In this document: piece by piece, positions 44,983 to 52,666 of the stretch
Position numbering within the stretch: position 1 is the stretch's first letter
Layout of the letters: each line of letters begins with the position of its first letter
Program-made: the position numbers and the translations under genes
Source of the DNA: Bacteroidota bacterium
GTDB taxonomy: Bacteria > Bacteroidota > Ignavibacteria > Ignavibacteriales > SURF-24
Direction: 5' to 3'
NCBI GenBank assembly: GCA_030706145.1
Contig: JAUZPB010000007.1
Coordinates: 1-64,000, forward strand
Length of the DNA stretch: 64,000 nt
Notes under the pieces: generated by a model
Told to the model about the DNA's origin: nothing
Database searches by the model: none
The model's input: only the letters and a program-made list of their open reading frames with translations

Positions 44983-46263
44983 TTATGGCTGACTTATGCC
45001 AGGTGCAAGGCCGTTTGTTGAAAGCTTTTTAGCTAGTTCTAAGAACCTATAATTATCTACAGATCCATAATACTCTCCATCTTCGAGGAAAAGAATTCTT
45101 CCATAGGAAGATGGATCTTCAGAATATCCATTTGAATTTGTAAGAAGAATTTTCTCCCCGTTTTTCATTTTTAATGCAATCTGAAAGAATACACCCATCT
45201 CATTTTGTTTTGAAGAAATATTAAAAGCGCTAATTGGGATTCTAACTCTGCAGATCAGGTCTTTATCTTTAATATAGCTAAGTTTTATATTCTCATCGGC
45301 CGATTTTGAATAATTGTTTCCCATATTTGTAGAAAAGCCTGCATTATCCATATCGGATATCTTAAATGTCAAGCTTACAGAAGCTATATCCTGATCTATG
45401 CTCTCTCTAAATTTTGGATTTTTCTTAACAATTCCATCAAGTCTTTTTGTCGATCTGTCGAAAAAAATCTGTACAGAATTTGTGTATGACGAATCTATTT
45501 TCTTAAGGAAGTCTTCGTTAAATCTCAGATCTGTTATAAGAATGCCATTTTCCTTCGAGAGGTCGATCCTCCCATAGATATCAGTCAGATCACTATCATT
45601 AATGTCCCATTTCCAGGTATTATCAATTAAAGCCGAGCGAGTATATGATTCATACAAGTTACGCCTACGGTCATAAACGGGATGATAAAGGAAATTATTT
45701 TTCTTGTAGTCGCCAAGTGTAGAGACGTCATAATATCCGACGAAGCTATGAAGTGTCTTAAAGTTATTATAGACCTCTTCGCCTATCTGGAATTTTTTTA
45801 TATTTTTTACATCAGTATCATAATGGTCAACGAAAGAGAGCTCATTATGTTGGAAAGAATATCCTGTAATCTCCCAGTTTTTATCTTTTAATTTTTGAGT
45901 AACAAAGCAAACCTCTTTTGAAATGCTAAAACCAATTTCAATTGGCAGCTCAACAAATTCCATTGTATCGCTGTGGATTAAAGTATAATTGTCTAAAGAA
46001 TCACAAAACAGATAGATATTAATTTTTCTATTAGACCTATGTGGTTTAATAGCAATTGCAAAATCGTTTTTATTGTCGCCGGAAAAGTCACCAATATCAA
46101 GAGCTGTAACTACAAAATCTTTAGGGAACAAGTTTCGTATTTCTTTAAGAGCAGGGATATTAAGCTGTCCTTTTGCAACGTCCAGAACTTCTTCGAATGT
46201 AAGAGTTTGCGAAAGGCATACCCCAGAAAATAGTAGTATGAATAATAATATTCTTTTCATCAT
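44983..46263 (-). CDS. Secreted protein with FG-GAP-like start, unknown
   Basis: A 426-residue protein with signal peptide MMKRILLFILLFSGVCLS. A segment resembling the calcium-binding repeat of FG-GAP/VCBS proteins (LDIGDFSGDNKNDFAIAI, about residues 55-72) and beta-rich sequence follow. The C-terminal portion (about 205-395) has the strand pattern of a CBM9-like or DOMON-like carbohydrate-binding fold (ALIDNTWKWDINDSD, CRVRIPISAFNI, ALKMKNGEKILLTNS). No catalytic motif was found. Two adjacent ATGs (46263, 46260) compete; the second is an equally good start. Located between the pyr operon and ompA, minus strand, with own terminator at 46345-46370 belonging to ompA upstream. Function unassigned. 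Confidence 0.65.
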   Translation of the reverse strand: MMKRILLFILLFSGVCLSQTLTFEEVLDVAKGQLNIPALKEIRNLFPKDFVVTALDIGDFSGDNKNDFAIAIKPHRSNRKINIYLFCDSLDNYTLIHSDTMEFVELPIEIGFSISKEVCFVTQKLKDKNWEITGYSFQHNELSFVDHYDTDVKNIKKFQIGEEVYNNFKTLHSFVGYYDVSTLGDYKKNNFLYHPVYDRRRNLYESYTRSALIDNTWKWDINDSDLTDIYGRIDLSKENGILITDLRFNEDFLKKIDSSYTNSVQIFFDRSTKRLDGIVKKNPKFRESIDQDIASVSLTFKISDMDNAGFSTNMGNNYSKSADENIKLSYIKDKDLICRVRIPISAFNISSKQNEMGVFFQIALKMKNGEKILLTNSNGYSEDPSSYGRILFLEDGEYYGSVDNYRFLELAKKLSTNGLAPGISQP

Positions 46264-46344
46264 GTAATAAAAATAAAGTATAGAGGTGAAAAACGAAAGT
46301 CAAACAGACAAATAAACTCGCACATAAAAAAACTTTACAGTTAC

Positions 46345-46370
46345 AAAAAAGGGTCACAAAAGAGCGACCC
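46345..46370 (-). terminator. Intrinsic terminator after ompA-like gene
   Basis: GGGTC (46351-46355) pairs with GACCC (46366-46370) and is followed on the minus strand by a run of T (complement of 46345-46350). It lies 40 bp beyond the OmpA stop codon. Confidence 0.7.
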
Positions 46371-46409
46371 ACAAAATTAAGACAGCGAAAGCTGCTTTAA
46401 AAAAACATT

Positions 46410-47543
46410 TTACTTAATAACCTTAAACTCTATTCTACGATTAAGAATTCTTCCAGCTGCTGTTTGATTGTCTGCCACGGGATTTTTAGATCCAAAACCA
46501 ACAGCAGATAATCTATCTGCAGCGATCCCATGTGAAACCAGATAGTCCTTAACAGTATTTGCTCTTTGCAAAGAAAGGTTCAGATTAAACATATCCGGCC
46601 CTGTATTATCTGTATAGCCCTGTATTTCAACTTTAAGATCCGGATTCTGAAGCAAAGTCTGAGCCGCAAAATAAAGGATAGGATAAGCCTCAGTTTTGAA
46701 CTTTGAACTATTAGGATCAAATGTAACACCCATGAGTACCCAATTCTCAGCAGGCATATTTGCTGCAGTTACAGTAGCAGGTTGATATTTTTTTACAATT
46801 GAATCAATCTTATCATAGTCAACTGTTTCCAGGGGTCTAGATTGATATTTACGTACAATGCTTTCTATTCTGTCATAGTCAACTCCCTGCTCCTGAGAAG
46901 AAAGGCCGTTGTACAAATCACAGAGTTTTGAAGGCTCACCTTTAGAGAAATAATACTGAAAACCGAAGGTTAGTCCGAGATAAGTATCATTCATTGTACT
47001 TAAGAGACCGTTTGTTGCATTTACCACGCCATCTAAGGAATTATTAGCAGCCGTATGATAATTCATTTCTGTTATGATATTCCAATCATCACCTATGCGC
47101 CATTGTGCACCAACGCCAAGGTTGATCTGATAATCAAGATAGAGTTTCTTTTCATACTGGGCATTAAGTGCTTCAGTAAATTTATAAAGAATATTTCCCA
47201 GACCTGCAACGACATATGGAGAAACAGCTTCGCACGGAACAAATTTATATAGAAGCTCATAGTTAAGAGCAAGCAGATTTGTCTTCTGTGTACTTCCTAA
47301 ATAATGTCCTTCGAGATGAAGGAAATTAGTATTCAACCTAAGTCCTACGTGTTCCGAAAAATCCCTCTCCAGAGTGGCAAAACTGCCAAAATTTCTCTCA
47401 GTAGGAGTCAAGCCTGTATTCAAATATCTAGGATATTTAAAACCGAAGCCAAAGCTCCAGCTATTTTTGGCAAGCTGAGCAAAGGATGAATTGAATATAG
47501 AAAGAACAAAGAAGGCAACACTTGCAATAGTTGCTTTTTTCAT
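46410..47543 (-). CDS. OmpA-family outer membrane protein
   Basis: A 377-residue protein with signal peptide MKKATIASVAFFVLSIFNSSFA and an N-terminal eight-stranded-type beta-barrel domain (about 24-210). A linker with a near-perfect tandem repeat follows (VDYDRIESIVRKYQSRP, then VDYDKIDSIVKKYQP). The C-terminal OmpA peptidoglycan-binding domain carries IQGYTDNTGPD and RANTVKDYL, with GFGSKNPVADN and RRIEFKVIK. It tethers the outer membrane to peptidoglycan. Its length and layout are typical; the duplicated linker is unusual and may set the distance to the peptidoglycan layer. Promoter region lies between it and tRNA-Pro. Confidence 0.93.
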   Translation of the reverse strand: MKKATIASVAFFVLSIFNSSFAQLAKNSWSFGFGFKYPRYLNTGLTPTERNFGSFATLERDFSEHVGLRLNTNFLHLEGHYLGSTQKTNLLALNYELLYKFVPCEAVSPYVVAGLGNILYKFTEALNAQYEKKLYLDYQINLGVGAQWRIGDDWNIITEMNYHTAANNSLDGVVNATNGLLSTMNDTYLGLTFGFQYYFSKGEPSKLCDLYNGLSSQEQGVDYDRIESIVRKYQSRPLETVDYDKIDSIVKKYQPATVTAANMPAENWVLMGVTFDPNSSKFKTEAYPILYFAAQTLLQNPDLKVEIQGYTDNTGPDMFNLNLSLQRANTVKDYLVSHGIAADRLSAVGFGSKNPVADNQTAAGRILNRRIEFKVIK

Positions 47544-47746
47544 GCGATTCCCCTCAGAATTCTTTGTTTTGCGGATAGCAGTTATCTTTTTGACAAGAAC
47601 CCAGTATCCATAGATCCAATATATATGAATTAAAATTTCAAAGCAAAAAAAATTAATTAGTGTTTTTTATTAAGTTCAAGAATTTTTATATTTACGTATC
47701 ATCTTTCATGCAGTGACAGATGGGCTTTTAAGTCAAAGTATTTTTT

Positions 47747-47821
<75 letters not shown>

Positions 47822-47845
47822 CAATAATAATTTCGGTTTTATAAT

Positions 47846-48343
47846 ATGGCACAAAATCATTCTTTTGATATTGTCTCTGAAATTGATTTTCAGGAAGTCG
47901 ATAACGCTGTAAATCAGGCAATAAAAGAAATTCAGCAAAGATATGATCTTAAGGATTCACATACCGAGATTGAGCTGAATAAAAAAGACAAATACATTTC
48001 CATTAATACAAAAGATGATTATTCGCTTAAAGCCAGCATTGATATAATTCAGTCAAAGTTCATAAAAAGGAACATATCGCTTAAGACGATGAAGCTTGAA
48101 GAAGTTGAGCCAGCTTCAGGCGGGAGGGTTAGGCAGCAAATTACTCTTCAGAATGGAATATCTAAAGAAAATGCAAAGCATGTTGTAAAGCTGATTAAGG
48201 ATTCCAAAATAAAAGTAAATGCTCAGATAATGGATGAGCAGATAAGAGTTACAGCTCCAAAACTTGATGATTTACAGGCTGTTATTAACTTGGTGAAAAG
48301 TGCAGATCTTACTTTCCCCGCGCAATTTACCAACTATAAATAA
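47846..48343 (+). CDS. yajQ: YajQ-family nucleotide-binding protein
   Basis: A 165-residue YajQ/DUF520 protein with the hallmark start HSFDIVSEIDFQEVDNAVNQ and the double ferredoxin-like fold ending in DLTFPAQFTNYK; length is typical. YajQ proteins bind nucleotides or RNA, and some members bind c-di-GMP. It follows tRNA-Pro by 24 bp and has no Shine-Dalgarno motif of note (AATATGGCAC). It is terminated by a strong hairpin at 48374-48408. Since a processive exopolysaccharide synthase lies in the same window, a c-di-GMP link is conceivable but unsupported by position. Confidence 0.93.
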   Translation: MAQNHSFDIVSEIDFQEVDNAVNQAIKEIQQRYDLKDSHTEIELNKKDKYISINTKDDYSLKASIDIIQSKFIKRNISLKTMKLEEVEPASGGRVRQQITLQNGISKENAKHVVKLIKDSKIKVNAQIMDEQIRVTAPKLDDLQAVINLVKSADLTFPAQFTNYK

Positions 48344-48373
48344 AGACTTATTTATAAAAGAATTTAACTTTTC

Positions 48374-48408
48374 AAAAAAACTATACTAAGTACAGTATAG
48401 TTTTTTTT
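48374..48408. terminator. Strong bidirectional intrinsic terminator
   Basis: AAAAAAACTATACT (48374-48387), loop aagtac, AGTATAGTTTTTTTT (48394-48408): a perfect 14-bp complementarity that ends in a T8 run. It separates yajQ (plus) from the DnaE-like gene (minus) and can serve both. Confidence 0.92.
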
Positions 48409-48460
48409 ATTTTCAGCACTTGATCCTACCAAACTATCGAGATTTCTAAGCTTTCTATTT

Positions 48461-50191
48461 TTATGAGGCTAATCCTGTGCTTGTCATATATGCCTTTTGC
48501 AATTTTTCATTATCCAGAGTGTGCGAAATAAACATTTCTTCTTCTGTTACAGTTTCAACATCGCCATAGTAGTTATTCTCTACGCTATCTTTTTGCATAG
48601 AAAGTTTAATCTTTTCAGAAGAAAGTATTTCGAGCTTATTAACTATAAGATTATTTCCCCCCTCTTTATCTACCATGCCTTCAATAAGGTATGGTCCCAT
48701 TGATACAGTGTATTCAGCATACTGCATATATGTTTTCGGAAAAAGTATAGCTTCAAATGTACCGGTCAAGTCCTCAAGAGAAAGGAATTTCATGATCTCG
48801 CCTTTTTTAGTTCTGATCCTCTTTGAAGTCATATACCAGCCCATCATTTTAATATAGCGGCCAGAATATTTAGGCAAGTCTTTGGCTAGAATAATTGGAG
48901 ATTTGCTTTCAGCAAACGTTTTAAGACTACTGCTGCCAGTAAAGAATTCCAGAGGATGTTTTCTTAACATATAGCCAAAAGTTTCATACTCTATGGCACA
49001 GATCTCCTCGTCACTATATTGAGTATCGGTTGCGATTTCCTCTTCCATTTTAATAGTCTCATCTATAAACAAGTCACCCGAGCCTTTTTCTAGTATTTTC
49101 CGGCGGTGGAAATAAATATCGAGCAAACGCATAAGGGCGGGTCTTGTTTTCTTAAAGCAGTCCATTGCACCACATTTAATCAGAAGAGCGCTTTCTTCAT
49201 AAGCGGCTGATGTTCTTATCAGGAAATCAGATAAACTTAGAAAAGGCCCATTCTGCTTTCTGGCTCTTATAATTCTTTCAGCAGAATTATAAGAAAAGTT
49301 TTTAATTGCCATAAAGCCCAGTTGAACCTTATCATCCTTGCCGGCATATTCATAAGTACTTTCATTAACAGATGGGAGCAGAACCTTCAGTCCCAGGCGT
49401 TTAGCTTCCTGTATATAGACAGCAGGCGCATAGAATCCTCCCTGATTGGTTAAGACCGAAGAGATAAATTCAGATGGATAATGGGCCTTCAGATAAGCCA
49501 TTTGAAAAGACATAAGAGCAAAAGACCCGCTATGAGCCTTACAGAATGCATAACCGGCAAAGGATTCTATCTGGCGCCACAATTCCCTGGAGTTTTCCTC
49601 ACTAAGGTCCTTTTCCTTGCAAGAGTTAAAAAATCTTTCCATAAGAGTCTGCATCATCTTCTGCGAGCGCATTTTCCCACTCATTGCTCTTCTAAGCAGA
49701 TCGGCCTCTTCGAGTGAAAGGCCTGCAATATGATGGGCCACCTTAAGGACATCCTCCTGATAAATCATTACCCCATAAGTCTCGCCCAGATGCAATTCCA
49801 GTTCAGGCATAAGATATTTTCGCCTTGCAGGGTCCTTATGACGAGCAATAAACTCCTGCATCATTCCACTTTCTGCAACACCCGGACGTATAATAGAGCT
49901 TGCAGCCGTAAGCATCTCAAATGTATCGACCGACAATTTTTTAAGAAGTGAGCGCATGCCTGGAGATTCGATATAAAAGCATCCGATAGTATTCCCCTCT
50001 CTGATAATCCTTTTTGTAGGTTCATCCTTAAAGAGCATTTCATAGTTATATATATCAAATCTAACGCCTTTTGAATTGCGTGGCAAAACAGCATATATCT
50101 GTCGAAGATTCAAGCCTGCATCTACCCTGTTCCCTGCTGGCAAGGAATAATTCTTCATATCTATCAGTGAAAGTCCGCTGTATTTAGCCAT
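48461..50191 (-). CDS. N-terminally truncated DnaE/DnaE2-type DNA polymerase III alpha
   Basis: A 576-residue protein resembling the C-terminal half of DnaE2/DnaE. It begins at AKYSGLSLIDMKN, which corresponds to the palm strand that carries the third catalytic Asp of DnaE (here Asp11). It then continues GNTIGCFYIESPGMRSLLKKL, SSIIRPGVAES, YQEDVLKVAHHIAGLSLEEAD, the helix-hairpin-helix region and a C-terminal OB domain (about 430-530). The PHP domain and the first two catalytic aspartates (PDxDxDF) are missing, and an in-frame stop lies four codons before the ATG. No frameshift interrupts 576 codons. It either is a decayed remnant or a domesticated half-polymerase behind its own palindromic site (50206-50235). 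It cannot be a complete polymerase alone. Confidence 0.75.
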   Translation of the reverse strand: MAKYSGLSLIDMKNYSLPAGNRVDAGLNLRQIYAVLPRNSKGVRFDIYNYEMLFKDEPTKRIIREGNTIGCFYIESPGMRSLLKKLSVDTFEMLTAASSIIRPGVAESGMMQEFIARHKDPARRKYLMPELELHLGETYGVMIYQEDVLKVAHHIAGLSLEEADLLRRAMSGKMRSQKMMQTLMERFFNSCKEKDLSEENSRELWRQIESFAGYAFCKAHSGSFALMSFQMAYLKAHYPSEFISSVLTNQGGFYAPAVYIQEAKRLGLKVLLPSVNESTYEYAGKDDKVQLGFMAIKNFSYNSAERIIRARKQNGPFLSLSDFLIRTSAAYEESALLIKCGAMDCFKKTRPALMRLLDIYFHRRKILEKGSGDLFIDETIKMEEEIATDTQYSDEEICAIEYETFGYMLRKHPLEFFTGSSSLKTFAESKSPIILAKDLPKYSGRYIKMMGWYMTSKRIRTKKGEIMKFLSLEDLTGTFEAILFPKTYMQYAEYTVSMGPYLIEGMVDKEGGNNLIVNKLEILSSEKIKLSMQKDSVENNYYGDVETVTEEEMFISHTLDNEKLQKAYMTSTGLAS

Positions 50192-50205
50192 AATCTCGGG
50201 TCAAC

Positions 50206-50235
50206 ATAAATAGTAAACACTTGTTTACTATTTAT
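50206..50235. promoter_or_regulatory. 30-bp perfect palindrome upstream of DnaE-like gene
   Basis: ATAAATAGTAAACA (50206-50219), two-base spacer CT, TGTTTACTATTTAT (50222-50235): 14-bp perfect inverted arms, 15-44 bp before the ATG at 50191. Its size, symmetry and promoter position suggest a dimeric repressor operator. DnaE2-type genes are commonly LexA-regulated, so LexA is a candidate; no local consensus confirms it. Confidence 0.6.
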
Positions 50236-50277
50236 AAAAATTAAATTAAAAAATCAATAATTGAAAGTATATTTTAT

Positions 50278-50335
50278 GGAGTAAATTATTTTTTATGGAG
50301 TAAATTATTTTCGGAGTAATTTAGTTCTGGAGTAA
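50278..50335. repeat. Four tandem GGAGTAA repeats
   Basis: GGAGTAA occurs at 50278-50284, 50297-50303, 50313-50319 and 50329-50335. The first two lie in a near-identical 19-bp unit (TTTATGGAGTAAATTATTTT). The spacing is 19, 16 and 16. A short decayed tandem array in the intergenic region, of unknown role. Confidence 0.75.
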
Positions 50336-50405
50336 AGAATTTCCGAAGTCAGATTACTTCTAGGTTGTAGTTGAGAGAAAAGTATAGGCAGAAATGATAA
50401 TCTTT

Positions 50406-50430
50406 AGGGGCGGAACCAAGTTCCGCCCCT
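50406..50430. terminator. GC-rich hairpin, CAA loop
   Basis: AGGGGCGGAAC (50406-50416), loop CAA, GTTCCGCCCCT (50420-50430): perfect 11-bp stem, extendable by CTTTA/TAAAG. No T-run. It lies about 70 bp beyond the transglutaminase stop codon. Closely related in sequence to the hairpin at 44172-44190. Confidence 0.7.
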
Positions 50431-50497
50431 ATTATTAAAGAGAAGATCAAATTGTTGTTATTAAAGTTTATGACGGGATTTCACGAAGCACATTTTA

Positions 50498-51943
50498 CTA
50501 TTTCTCAACAACTTCTGAAAGGTATTTTATATCCATATCATAATCCCATTTATCAAAATAGAGATTACCACAACGCCATTCAACCTCACCTCTTTGGAAG
50601 TCAACGGTTTCACTTCTAGGATAAATTTTGGCTGGATATAAAGGTTGAGAGAAGTCGTCATTTACAATTAAGCGATAAGAATCGATACCATTTGTAAAAT
50701 AGTATTTAACCTTAGGATCACTTGAATAGTTTTGAATACCAAAGGACTGATCAACAGGGACCCATCCATAGCCTTCAAAATAAGCCTCTCCCCAATCGTG
50801 AAGGTTCTTTTCTACAGGATGCATCATCCAGCCACTCTGCCACTTAGCAGGTATTCCATTATAGCGGGCAAGTGTCATAAAAAGCAATGTTTTTATTCCA
50901 CAATCACCATGTTTGTTCTGCAAGCAGTATGCAGGAATATTATCAAGAGTAGAATACTCTCTTGCGCCGGCCCAAGGGATATTGTTGCTTATCCACTCAA
51001 ATATGAGTCTTGCTTTCAAATAAGGGTTAGTTTCGTTTCCAACAATTCTCTTTGAGAGTTCTTTTATCTCATCAGTAAAGACAATATGTGGAGCGCGTTC
51101 AGAGGTAAAGGTTTTATAGAAGTCAGATTTTGTATCATATTGTTTTACTTTTGATGGATCAATATCAAACCATTCAGAGGAGCAGGTATAGTTAAGTTTC
51201 ATCTTGAAGACTGTAGGTTCATCTTTAACAGCCTTTTTTTCCAAGTAAAGAGTGCGCTGAGGGTTATTATTATCAGCTATTGTATATTCATCTGAATTCA
51301 CAGAAAGGAGTTTAATATCCGATTGTCTAGCATGTTGTTCTCTTGGATAAGGAAGCCAGCAGCGAATAATTTCCCCATCGGGGACAGCATTAGGTTTTAC
51401 AGACAAGGTATAGGTAATCTGCATTTTTACGGGGTTAACTACACGACTGTTTTGTGCGGCCGAATTTTTTACTACTTCGGGGATATGATTGCTAAGGAAT
51501 TTGTCGAGTGCATCAGTTTCGGCTCCCTGCACTTTTTCTTTTTGTTTGATAGCTTCCTTATTTATTAAAAACAAATTTGGAGCAGCCCTATTGAAATACT
51601 TTTTTTCGCCATCAATTAACATTGATTCAAGTGACCTATCCTTTTCAAATTTCTCGAGTGTTTTATGATCAGCATCAGGATAATATTTTTTTAGATAAGA
51701 GAGCATATCGGCTTCATTTTTTTTAAAATCAAGCCTTATTCTGTTCATCTTTTCCTTTTGAAATTCCAGATCAGCAATTTCTGCAGCTGTAAGGTTTTTA
51801 TTGCCTTCCAGTACAGAATCGATCATTGAAGTAGCCTTCTTAAAGTTACCTTTATCGATTTCACCTTTAATTAAAGGATATCGGTTTTGCTGGGCAAAGC
51901 AGAATGAGCATGCAATAGTTAAGATCAAAAATACTCTTTTCAT
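50498..51943 (-). CDS. Secreted transglutaminase-like domain protein
   Basis: A 481-residue protein with signal peptide MKRVFLILTIACSFCFA. An N-terminal helical part follows (about 20-150, coiled-coil-like Lys/Glu-rich). The transglutaminase core carries the Cys-His-Asp triad: HGDCGIKTLL (Cys), NLHDWGEAYFEG (His), GWVPVDQS (Asp). Such bacterial cores act as cysteine peptidases or as transglutaminases on proteins or peptidoglycan. ATG overlaps the stop of the KdsC-like gene (ATGA), so the two are translationally coupled. The N-terminal half of the protein is unlike common transglutaminase-like proteins. Cellular substrate unknown. Confidence 0.85.
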   Translation of the reverse strand: MKRVFLILTIACSFCFAQQNRYPLIKGEIDKGNFKKATSMIDSVLEGNKNLTAAEIADLEFQKEKMNRIRLDFKKNEADMLSYLKKYYPDADHKTLEKFEKDRSLESMLIDGEKKYFNRAAPNLFLINKEAIKQKEKVQGAETDALDKFLSNHIPEVVKNSAAQNSRVVNPVKMQITYTLSVKPNAVPDGEIIRCWLPYPREQHARQSDIKLLSVNSDEYTIADNNNPQRTLYLEKKAVKDEPTVFKMKLNYTCSSEWFDIDPSKVKQYDTKSDFYKTFTSERAPHIVFTDEIKELSKRIVGNETNPYLKARLIFEWISNNIPWAGAREYSTLDNIPAYCLQNKHGDCGIKTLLFMTLARYNGIPAKWQSGWMMHPVEKNLHDWGEAYFEGYGWVPVDQSFGIQNYSSDPKVKYYFTNGIDSYRLIVNDDFSQPLYPAKIYPRSETVDFQRGEVEWRCGNLYFDKWDYDMDIKYLSEVVEK

Positions 51944-52482
51944 AAAGATTGAACTCCCTGGTTTTCTGAAACGATTTGTTTATCTATATTTCGAATAATC
52001 ATCTCAATAAATTCACGGAAACAAGCATCTCCCCCCTTTTTCTGGCACTTGTAATCTACCATTTCTATTATTTCGGGCACAGCATCTGCCGGAGCAGCTG
52101 AAAGTCCTACGTTCTCTATCATTGTAATATCATTAACATCATCTCCAATAAAAGCTATATTTTCATAGCACAGATTACGTTTTTGGCAAATTTCATCCAG
52201 AGCCTGTTTTTTATCAGCAATTCCGATATAAATCAGGTCAAGTTTAAGTCTAAGACCTCTAGCGGTAATTATATCTGATCTGTCGCCACTTACAATACCT
52301 GTTTCAATTCCTCTATCTCTAAGGCGGTTAACACCCATGCCATCTTTAACATTAAAGCGTTTCATTACCATTCCTTCAGAGGAATAGAATAATCCCCCAT
52401 CTGTCCAGACGCCATCGATATCTGTAAGTACTAGTTTAATCTTTCTAAAGTCAAAGTCAGCCAATTTATTAAAGTTACCCAA
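51940..52482 (-). CDS. KdsC-like HAD phosphatase (KDO-8-phosphate phosphatase family)
   Basis: A 180-residue C0-type HAD phosphatase with VLTDIDGVWTDGGL (Asp21 and Asp23), IVSGDR (motif II Ser), and IGDDVNDI, followed by APADAVPEI. These are the family marks of KdsC and related sugar-acid phosphatases (KDO-8-P to KDO, also N-acylneuraminate-9-P). KDO would feed LPS synthesis. Start is a TTG at 52482 behind GGAG; no ATG gives a better fit. The stop overlaps the downstream transglutaminase ATG. No kdsA/kdsB is beside it, so the exact sugar acid is open. Confidence 0.88.
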   Translation of the reverse strand: MGNFNKLADFDFRKIKLVLTDIDGVWTDGGLFYSSEGMVMKRFNVKDGMGVNRLRDRGIETGIVSGDRSDIITARGLRLKLDLIYIGIADKKQALDEICQKRNLCYENIAFIGDDVNDITMIENVGLSAAPADAVPEIIEMVDYKCQKKGGDACFREFIEMIIRNIDKQIVSENQGVQSL

Positions 52483-52606
52483 CTACTATACTCCATAATT
52501 TATGAAAGCTAAAACTACAAAAAGAATGGATAATTATAAACGATCAAAATTCATAAGTAATAACAGGGGATGAATAAACTGGGAAAAACAGACAAGAAAA
52601 AAAACA

Positions 52607-52640
52607 GAAAGCCTCTGGGAGAAATATCCCAGAGGCTTTC
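52607..52640 (-). terminator. Intrinsic terminator of the TonB receptor gene
   Basis: GAAAGCCTCTGGGA (52607-52620), loop gaaata, TCCCAGAGGCTTTC (52627-52640) form a perfect 14-bp stem. On the minus strand CTGTTTTTTTTC follows. Strong terminator for the receptor gene. Confidence 0.93.
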
Positions 52641-52666
52641 AAAAATGAAAAGGTCAGTTCTCTTTC

